A stretch of DNA of 64,000 nucleotides from contig MU623353.1 of the NCBI GenBank assembly GCA_025201765.1, forward strand, positions 1 to 64,000, given 5' to 3'. The stretch's first letter is position 1. Each line of letters starts with the position of its first letter. A program made the position numbers and the translations under genes. The notes under the pieces were generated by a model. The model saw only the letters and a list, made by a program, of their open reading frames with translations. It was not told where the DNA came from and did not search any database. This document shows positions 56,125 through 64,000 of this stretch, piece by piece. This stretch comes from Daldinia sp. FL1419. Lineage: Eukaryota > Ascomycota > Sordariomycetes > Xylariales > Hypoxylaceae.

Positions 56125-56665
56125 ATGGGATCTTTTATTAGCAAGACAAAATCAAAGACAGGCTTGGCCTCGAAGGGTCCTGTCGCCATGTACCACTACC
56201 CTAAAGCACAAGATACCAAACCGCCATTGATTGCAAACGAGAATGCGTTTCTAGGAGATGTCATGACGTCGTAAGCCATCTCATGCGCCATCGCGCCATC
56301 GCGCATCCTTCTAGCACAGCATAGCTAACCGGATAATAGTGAGAGCCTCGACCCAGCAAAACCTATCTCGGCCGGGTTCTACCGTTTGGAGAAGGGAACA
56401 CCACTAGTGTACGAGTATACGTATCACGAGAGTAAGCTTCATAGGAGATAATTCCAAAAAATACTCGAGTAACTAATTGGCTTATGACGTTGCAGTGAAG
56501 ATAATTGTTGAGGGCAGTTTCGATATAAGCGACGAGACAGGTAACAAAGTACACGCGGTTCCTGGTGACGTTTTTTACTTCCCCAAGGGTTCAAAGATCA
56601 CCTTTACGACGGATGACTATGGACTTGGGTTCTACTGTGGACAAAGGAAGAAGGATAGCGCATAA
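56125..56665 (+). CDS. small cupin protein (EutQ-like)
   Basis: Three exons (56125-56270, 56340-56431 and 56496-56665) give 135 residues. After a variable N-terminus comes NAFLGDVMTS-ESLDPAKPISAGFYRLEKGTPLVYEYTYHEMKIIVEGSFDISDETGNKVHAVPGDVFYFPKGSKITFTTDDYGLGFYCGQR. This is a single cupin barrel of the type annotated as ethanolamine utilisation EutQ-like in fungi. The metal-binding cupin motifs are partly present: an EYTYHEMKI His/Glu set and PGDVFYFPKG. The junctions HE-MKI and MTS-ES are exact. There is no signal peptide. The substrate is unknown, and in fungi such proteins are not tied to a microcompartment. Confidence 0.85.
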
Positions 56666-57223
56666 AACGATGTATATCAGGTATGAGGAACGCGTAATTA
56701 TCCCAATACTACAAAAGGGTCGCGTGGATCGAAATACGGCCAATCAGTCAACCGATGTAAAGCGGACGGTAAAGCATGAATGCACATTCAATATCAATAA
56801 TGAAGTATTGAGAAGGGCTTCAAGGAGAATTAAGCGGAGGGACATCACAGAACTGCATAGGAAAACTGGCGTGGATGAATCTTTTATTATTCTTATTAAG
56901 TGCTTATGAAATGTCTAAATACTACCCCTATCGCCCAAGCTATAGTGAAGTTTAATCATAGGCGGGAGGGAATAGAATTCATGATCTCTCTACTCTTGCC
57001 TTGTATCCTAACTACCATTTAGATTAAGTTAGTAGGTTATTAGATTGCAAGAGATATTTTTTTACTCTCGTTTAGGTGTCGGCTATACTTAATAGCATAT
57101 CAAGGTAGTACCTATAATCTTTTATTAATAGGTTAGACCTTAAAGCGTAACAAAAATCACGTATGGGATCGAAGCCTACGAGTAGACTACCGGATGAGAC
57201 ATTTGGTAGAAGTTGCTATGCGG
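56666..57223. other. convergent 3' interval
   Basis: About 560 bases between the 3' ends of the cupin and prenyltransferase genes. The frame overlapping 56565-56909 is a shadow. Nothing else is visible. Confidence 0.45.
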
Positions 57224-58288
57224 TTATCCCGCTCTACCAAACACACGATCTATAGTGTACTTTGGAAGGCAATAGACAGGGTCAATAGCTTCCACCCCCG
57301 GGTGCTTCAGCAAGCTTAGACCGGTGAGACCAAAGAATGTGTGCCAGATATCAACCATATCACCAGGTCGATCCGATAGTCCACCATGCTCGCTATCCTG
57401 GCAACTGAGAGTGAATTTGATGAGCTTCTCCCGATCAACCCAATGTGTACGATCGATCATTGCCAGGCTGCTCAGTACCCACCAGTTGTAACACACGTCT
57501 TCCTTCTTCTCTGGTCTCCCATTCAGGCCACCGCAAGCAACCTGTCTTTCGCTGAGCCAACCACCTAGCTTATCGACGTCAATTAAATCCTTGCGGCCGG
57601 CAATGGAAAGAGCAGCTAAACAAGTAAAGATTTGGCCGGAATGAGTTTCTGCCCCGGGACTAACGCCATAACCACCGTCATAATTGGCACATGCAGCAAT
57701 GTAGTCCACTGCTTTGTCGACGTCGACTAAATGTAATAGGCCTAGGAGTGAAAGGGCATTGAAGGCGCCGTATAGAAACCTCGTGTCTTCTTCGCCCCAT
57801 TCATCGCCGGCAAATGTTCCCGTTTCCCGGTTCTGAAGATCTGCCAGAACTGAAGACCGAGTTAGCTCTCACATCACGGCGGTGGAGAGAAAAACCGGGA
57901 TGTGGCTGGTCGACTCACATTTGCCCACTTGGGCCTTACCGTTGCCCTTGCCGCGCTTCTCTAGCTCATCTAAGGCGTCAAGTAGGACGAAGATTTGTAC
58001 GGCGCTGACTGTGTAAAGCATGTGAGCATCATGGCCCGGCGCAGCGCCAAACCCGCCGTTCTCATGCTGGCAGGATAGGACAAAGTCTATAGCCTCGTCT
58101 CTTGGGAGCGCATCGGGATGTCGTAGTAGATGCAGTGCAGTTAACCCCCAATATAATCCGTTGAGACGGAGATGCTCGGTGAGCCAGTATTCATATTCAT
58201 CCTTCTTCGTGTCTAAACTTTGGATGTACTTGACGTGAGCCGCAGTCGCGAGCTGAAGCTCATCTGGTAGTCCTTGAATGCCCGACAT
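57224..58288 (-). CDS. BET2: Rab geranylgeranyltransferase (type II) beta subunit
   Basis: Two exons (58288-57919 and 57849-57224) give 331 residues, the family length. The alpha-alpha barrel prenyltransferase repeats are obvious: LRLNGLYWGLTALHLLRHPDALP, DFVLSCQHENGGFGAAPGHDAHMLYTVSAVQI, GTFAGDEWGEEDTRFLYGAFNALSLL, YIAACANYDGGYGVSPGAETHSGQIFTCLAALSI, and LSCQDSEHGGLSDRPGDMVDIWHTFFGLTGLSLL. Zinc ligands are expected at the Asp and Cys of KKEDVCYNWW and the His of DIWHTFF. With the alpha subunit and Rab escort protein it attaches geranylgeranyl groups to Rab C-termini, which vesicle transport requires. The junction AQVGK-FLADLQNRETG is exact. Confidence 0.96.
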
Positions 58289-61030
58289 GTAGCAAGCTAA
58301 ATATGGTGAAGGTAAATAGACACTAGGGAAGGCGTAGCGAGTGACGAAAAAGAAGATATTTGCAAAGTTCCCTTAGCTCCCGCCTGATAGGTTCGGCACG
58401 TGCTAGGTGGGGCAAATCGGCCATGCTGCCTTATCATCACTAATCGACACATGCATGGGGCATTTTCGATGGAAGTAGGTACGTACATTAGTAGGTACCT
58501 AGCGTACCTAGGTAGATACCTAGGTATCGGGCTCCATCCAGCCCGGTCTATGGATGTACATCTAGATGTACAATACTCACGACGGGGACCTCAGAGGCTC
58601 AGCACCTACCTGCATGTCGCAAGTGGCTGATACGAGGATACAAGCAGTTGAAAAGCCCTTCCCATTTCCTTTTCTTCATGCAAATCAAATGCCCGAACAT
58701 GTTTGCTTCGCAGACTTTACCAGCCATCTCTTTAAATTCTGGACCGCAAACCATCGGCGTTCCAAGCTTACTACACATGGTATATGACTCGCATTTACGA
58801 CCACGACAAGCCGTAATCATCTAGGTTCTTCCTGGTAGTAAATATATCCTATTCTTTTGGCTTAAAAATTCATCGTCTGTATTTACCCCTTTGAATATGA
58901 GACTACATAGAAAGCTTCGGTGCTCTGCCCAAAAGGGAATCGTCAGTGTCGTGGCATTATGGAGGATCTTAACTCGGGAGTGTAAGCAGGTAGTAATTGG
59001 TAGTTAACTTGACTGGAACTTGGGTGAGATGGTATGAATAGGTACCCTAACGAATGAGGGTATTTAGCGAACTTCTAAGAGAATGTTCGATCGAATGCCT
59101 CGTGAGCGACGTAAGCTTATTATTAGAGTTTGACTTAGATAGACTCTTTAGGAACATAAGGCCTGGTCGAAAGTATCGCACTCGGGACCGTATGCAAATC
59201 ACTAGTATTTGAGATGCGAAATAAGACCTAACGTTTTAGATATAAATCTATCGAAGCTGCATCGATACTGCATATCTTCATCATTAACCTGATGTTCTAT
59301 ACGTACCCTGTACTTGCCCGCAGGTATGATCTTCAGCTGAGATTTACCTGCATAGCAGTCGATCTCGGCGCATTAGATATATTGACAAAGTAACCTACTG
59401 CACACCTCAAGGCAGTTGATAGATGAATTAGTAGGCGGCGTATGTCTGCAGCGCTAAGTCTGGCCACACAACGCCGAGGGAAAAAATGTGGGTAGGGTAA
59501 AGACTACGGTTATGCGTGAGAGCGTGTTTCAGATTTTAAATCTTATTGCGCGCCTTTTACATGAAGTACTATGTACCTAGTATAGGTGGACCCCGGCAAG
59601 CCCGGTTATGTATGTACAGTCCATAGACCAATGAACCTCGATTGAAACATAGCCTTATCTAGCCTAGCATATCTGGACCTTCCTGTTCACTTTCTGCTCT
59701 GCTGCTTTAGAACCCGAATATTCGTCAGATCAATGCAATATCATTCTCTCCCTTTTTTAGTTCTACCAAAGCATTTTTTGCTACAATAAAAACCAATGTA
59801 AATAAAAATAGCACTGATTGTTCAAACGAGGTTGTCGACAACAAAAAACTAAAGTAAAATTATGAGAGGTTAACAGGTTATGCTGCAAGTGACTTTCCAA
59901 CGTCCGACACAAAAAAGTTGCGCCACGCTATCATCAAGCCAATATCTCCAGTTACTACTAGTAATTGTAAGTACTCCATATATCTTGGCCATTATGTTGA
60001 TACGAAATAATGTTCTAATAAAGGTATCACAACTTCGTCATGTTTTATATCAAGCTTCTTTCTCTACTAGGTACCTGGGTACCCACCTATGTTAGTAGTT
60101 AAACTTGGAAAAGGCAAGAGAAAACCAAGCAAGCTTAGAACCAATTCAATATTTGTGATACCCATTACTTCTTACTGCTATTGATCGTCCAACTTCGATA
60201 TTACAGACGTTTACCTAGGTGCATGATGTAGCTGCATAGGTACATTCACAAGAGGAAACTTTAAAGTAGTCAAACATCACTTTTCCTGCCAATTGAACTC
60301 CATATGTTCCTAAAACAACGTGCCTAGAATGCATGTCCAGGTACCTACACTATACATCCATTCTAACCTAATGCCTTATGTACCTCACTTAATTGCATGT
60401 ACCTAGTTAGTGTCAGCCCCTGAGACTTAGCGCTTTATTTTTCGCAACTCGTCAGGTACGACGACCGATAGAACCGTGGATTTGGTGGGTACCTGGTGTA
60501 TCCCCTGCCAGTTAGGTACTTGCTGCCACTACCTAGTACCAGGACTCTTCCCCAAAGTTAGAGGGCATCAATTCGTCAAATCAATTTCAATCTCAATCTG
60601 AAATATCGAAATATTCAATTCAACCCCAAATTCAGTTCTCCCTTGGAAATCTCGAGGTTGGATCTTTGGGTGGTCTTCTTTTCTTTAATTTCTTCTTCTT
60701 CTTCTTTTTTTTTCTTCACTTGTATGTCGTCGCCAGCAAGTTTCAAAAAGTTTAATTGTACAATATCTTTCCCCATACTATTATCCCCCTCTCAAATACC
60801 CTTAATCGGACTGGGTCTGGCGCCTCTTGTCGCAGAATTACCCAAGTCTGCCCTATTTCGCTTTGATAATCCTTCCTACGATCTGTCTGATACCCCAATA
60901 CTTGTTACAGCATTCCACAGCGCACAACTTAGCCTGTCCTCCTGCGGCATAGAGCGAATCAGGCTCGTCCCTGATATTCCCCGATTTGTGTTTGACCGGA
61001 GGACAATAAGGGGAACACATACCATCCATA
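58289..61030. other. gene-free interval of 2.7 kb
   Basis: No supported gene. A dense TAGGTACCTA cluster lies 190-240 bases upstream of the prenyltransferase start (58472-58530), with more copies at 60068, 60230 and 60341. The frame at 60643-61071 lies in the likely 5' leader of the RhoGAP gene and consists of a low-complexity Ser/Phe run followed by non-conserved sequence. Confidence 0.5.
58472..58530. repeat. dense TAGGTACCTA palindrome cluster
   Basis: About five overlapping or adjacent copies of TAGGTAC/GTACCTA occur within 59 bases, the densest example in the window. Confidence 0.8.
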
Positions 61031-63310
61031 ATGCGCCGAAGGCCTGTTCCCAATCCGTTGTCCTTAGCTGACGATTCGGATTCCTTGGGCCAGCACTCCG
61101 CTTCCACCACAGTCAGCGCCCCTACATACTCGGATCCCAATTCCTTGGGAACAGATAGACCAAGTCCGCGCCCTACCCTGAGGAGCGAACCCACGCTTCA
61201 AATCACATCCCCGGCATCTTCTAAATCGCCTAGATCGCCTCGTTCTCCCTTTGGGAGACCTAGTACAAGCACGGCCAGTAAACCTCAAGCACAACAGTAT
61301 CAGGATTACCCTGTCGATCCAACACAGCCTCTGCAACCTCCCGATAGCGTACATGTTGCTCAACATCGACGACGCCCATCTCCCCAGCGCCACGAGCCGG
61401 AATACCCGCCCTTAACCCTCCTCCCATCCTCCACTACCACATCCACCGTCGCGGACACATGTTCTCGTCCAGAAAACGAAAAACATTCGAGAAGCGGTAG
61501 TCGCTTTTTCGGCTTTGGGAAGTCGTCCAGATCTGCCAATCAGCTTTACCATACCCACACGGACAACGCAGGGACGAGTGAGGCTATGTCCCGCGGCACG
61601 GAGAACACCGCCATGCCGGATAGAGTATCCAGTAAAAATTCCAAAAATTCAGGTACGCCGAATTGGAAGTCAAAGAAAGTGCGGTTACGTATTACGCCAG
61701 TCTCATGATGCTAATCCTTTGTTTGTCACCAACTATCTAGACCTATCATCCGCCGATCCCCCGAACCACAAAACAACCCCTTCCTTGCCATCCAGATCTG
61801 ATGTTTCATTGGCATCCACTAGTGAACAAGAAACCAGCACAACCAAAAAGAACAAACCCAAACCTTTCACACTCCTGGGTCGTAACAGGTCGCTGAAAGA
61901 TAACGACGGTCATAGCCCAAAGGAGTCGATCACAATTACATTGCATGAAGCCGAACGAGACCCATCCCCGGCAGGCCTGCAGCCTTTGAGGACGGCCCCT
62001 ATGAATCCCGATGGGTATGAGAGGTCTTTTAGAAATATGATGAATTCAACTATACGAAATCATTCCGCCGACCGTGCAGTTCCTCGAGACACCCCTGGGA
62101 ACAAAGAGCACCGACACGATAAAGACTACTATAGAAACCACCCTTCCTCTTATAAGGACAGTAACAATAACAGTAACGGTTTAACGTTCTTGAGCGGCTT
62201 AAAAAGTTCCGGTAGTCGAGCAGCAGATATGATCAGCAAAGGGTTATTTGGGAGGAGCGGCCGTAGCGCCAGTACGTCAGATAAGGACTCCGGGGTGGAT
62301 GACGAGCATTACATTCTGAAGGTTATCAACTTGCCATTGGTTGAGCAGACGCGATTAACGAGGATATCTAAGCGACTTGAGGATTCCCGAGACAAGACAG
62401 AGTTTTGGATGCCCGCTTTCCCCTGGCGGGCGATTGATTATCTCAATCTCAAAGGAACCGAAGTTGAAGGTCTCTACCGTGTGCCCGGAAGCGGTCCTCA
62501 GGTAAAGAAATGGCAAAGAAAGTTCGATGAAGGTAGATTATCAACCCCGTCGTGATCTGTCCGCTGCTTGCTAAATTGATAGTAGAATACGACGTCGATC
62601 TATTCGCACAGGACGATCTTTATGATATCAATATCATCGGTTCGATGTTCAAGGCGTGGCTCCGCGAACTCCCCGACGAACTCTTCCCAAAGGAAGCCCA
62701 GGAGCGAATTTCCCGAGAGTGCGCTGGCGCCGAGGAAGTACCCCCGCTTCTGGTTGAAGAGCTTTCCAACTTATCGCCGTTTAATTATTATCTCCTTTTT
62801 GCAATCACCTGCCATCTCAGTTTGCTTCTTGCACATTCCGACAAGAATAAGATGGACTTCCGCAATCTCTGCATCTGTTTCCAACCATGCATGAAAATCG
62901 ACGCCTTCTGTTTTAAGTTCCTTGTTTGTGATTGGAGGTTATGCTGGCAAGGTTGTAGGAATGAAGCCAAATATATCGAAGAGGAATATCAGCTATTCAA
63001 TTCACCACTACCTCGCGGATTGAGCTCGTCGGAGTCGCGGAGTCACAGCGGAGGCGATTCTCAAGACGATCGGGCTCCTTCGTCTGATGGTGGTAAACTA
63101 TCTGCTCCTTCTATCGAGCACCATACTGGGAAAATAAGGAAAAAGCCGGTGCCAGTAAATCAGTCAAATGGAGGATTGGTATCAAAATATTCAACGTCGA
63201 ATTCGTTAACCGTTAACGGCGAGCATGACGCGTCTGTACGACGACCGGGGGAACGAGAACTACGACCGTTGTCACCCATAAAACCTCTTTCTCCAATGAA
63301 CTTCTCATAG
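61031..63310 (+). CDS. RhoGAP domain protein
   Basis: Three exons (61031-61652, 61741-62532 and 62583-63310) give 713 residues. The first half is a long Ser/Pro-rich disordered region. The RhoGAP domain occupies about 400-610: GTEVEGLYRVPGSGPQVKKW (the Arg of LYR is the expected arginine finger), DEVEYDVDLFAQDDLYDINIIGSMFKAWLRELPDELFPK, LSPFNYYLLFAITCHLSLLL and KMDFRNLCICFQPCMKIDAFCFKFLV. It should stimulate GTP hydrolysis by Rho-type GTPases (Cdc42, Rac or Rho1) in polarity and wall growth. The first intron was placed at 61653-61740 because a nearer acceptor gives a stop while this one gives NSDLSSADPP with a GCTAAT branch site. The C-terminus (after 620) is again disordered. Confidence 0.92.
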
Positions 63311-64000
63311 CAATGGGAGTGATTTGAGTCACTGTATACTGAATTGGAGAGTAAGGATGGGTTAGTCCTAATCTGATGATGGCTTTTTTGCCTTGATAAA
63401 TACCCCAGGACGTGAATGTGGTCGGCATTTGGCTTGGCGGTCCTCTTTGACGATATTACGCTCCGTTTACGATTTCAACTTTTCTTCATATCTTAGCGTT
63501 TTATGATTATACTGAGTCGGTCAGGCCTTTACTACGAATTAGCGACATACATCGTCTTCCGGTTGGCAACGACGGCAAACCCAGACCCTCCAAGTGAATT
63601 AACTAACTGGTGGAATATTGCATCACCACCATACGAGTATGTAGCACGTCTTGTTGCCTTGGTTCCTCACATCGATCTACCCGGCACAACATGTCGCGGA
63701 AAATTGAGTTAACAGTAGATCTTGGATAGCGATGCATGGGAATGCTATAGCCAATATGCCCTCCGTGCGAATATTACGAATTTCTACTTTGGCTATAGGA
63801 TGGACGCTTCGTTGCATGGAAGAAGGGCACAGGGGAGTGGAGTAAAACGTAGCGACGGAGTTTTAGAACACGAAGGGCTAGAAAAGAATCTGTACCATAC
63901 GTTGGGTAAAAGTTTCGCAATACCAATATAAATATGCCCAAACCCGCGAAACCTGCCGTCATGTGCCGGAAACGCCAAACTCCCGCCTGTCTATTTCGAC
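63311..64000. other. 3' flank of RhoGAP gene, no gene supported
   Basis: About 690 bases to the window edge. Small open frames at 63503-63712 and 63722-63931 have no motif and no splice-joined continuation that I can see. A gene truncated by the window edge cannot be excluded. Confidence 0.4.

Noticed and set aside
60643..61071. 142-residue frame upstream of the RhoGAP gene
   Set aside because: It starts in a CT-repeat leader and overlaps the RhoGAP start out of frame; probably the 5' untranslated region.
61653..61700. 48-bp intron in the RhoGAP gene ending at CGCCAG
   Set aside because: It leads directly to a stop; the acceptor at 61740 restores the downstream frame and has a good branch site.
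1..64000. tRNA, 5S rRNA or CRISPR-like arrays
   Set aside because: I scanned by eye for T-loop and 5S signatures and for spaced repeats and found none I could support; a covariance-model scan would settle the RNAs.

Overview
This is nuclear DNA of a filamentous ascomycete (Pezizomycotina, most likely Sordariomycetes). Genes are split by short introns of about 50-120 bases with GT..AG ends and CTAAC/CTGAC-like branch sites. They lie on both strands, and several families are fungal (DUF3328/UstYa, DUF1996, Tps3-type trehalose subunit, fungal CSC1 channel, AYR1-like reductase). Intergenic DNA is littered with a palindromic TAGGTACCTA motif. The species cannot be named from the sequence. Exon structures below were built by hand from splice signals and reading-frame continuity; none was checked against transcripts.

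Layout. 0.6-1.9 kb: branched-chain aminotransferase (-). 2-5.8 kb: gene-free, with a small minisatellite. 5.8-8.8 kb: trehalose synthase complex regulatory subunit (-). 8.8-12.7 kb: gene-free. 12.7-14.7 kb: ribosome-assembly WD40 protein Rsa4 (-). 15.4-18.5 kb: meiotic MutS homologue MSH4 (+). 18.8-21.2 kb: a divergent pair made of a UstYa-like (DUF3328) membrane oxidase gene (-) and a tiny secreted precursor gene (+). The precursor carries two copies of a nine-residue peptide, QYRPTYKVH. 23.4-27.3 kb: FAD monooxygenase, short-chain reductase and Nudix-like protein (all +). 27.5-29.1 kb: secreted GH43 glycosidase (-). 30.6-32.1 kb: Golgi-type O-fucosyltransferase-like protein (+). 32.2-34.9 kb: CSC1/OSCA-type channel (-). 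35.6-35.9 kb: small Ser-rich orphan (-). 38.9-40.3 kb: secreted subtilisin-like protease (+). 40.6-41.6 kb: three stacked inverted-repeat elements. 41.9-45.2 kb: MSH3 (+). 46.0-48.0 kb: zinc-finger protein (-). 51.3-52.5 kb: secreted DUF1996 protein (-). 53.5-56.7 kb: a small Cys-rich secreted protein, a small orphan and a cupin (all +). 57.2-58.3 kb: Rab geranylgeranyltransferase beta subunit (-). 61.0-63.3 kb: RhoGAP protein (+).

The most interesting locus is 18.8-26.3 kb. A signal-peptide-bearing precursor with a repeated Tyr-containing core, one copy preceded by a Lys-Arg (Kex2-type) site, sits head-to-head with a UstYa-type oxidase. Two oxidoreductase genes follow. This is the organisation of fungal ribosomal peptides of the dikaritin type (ustiloxin, phomopsin and asperipin relatives), but I do not recognise the core. 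Codons of the two copies differ at seven synonymous sites over the Arg-plus-core segment while the encoded peptide is identical, which argues that the peptide itself is the conserved product.

Most other genes are housekeeping (amino-acid metabolism, trehalose, ribosome assembly, mismatch and meiotic repair, Rab prenylation, Rho signalling). Interspersed secreted proteins (GH43, S8 protease, DUF1996, Cys-rich peptide) suggest a plant-associated or saprotrophic lifestyle; that last point is inference.
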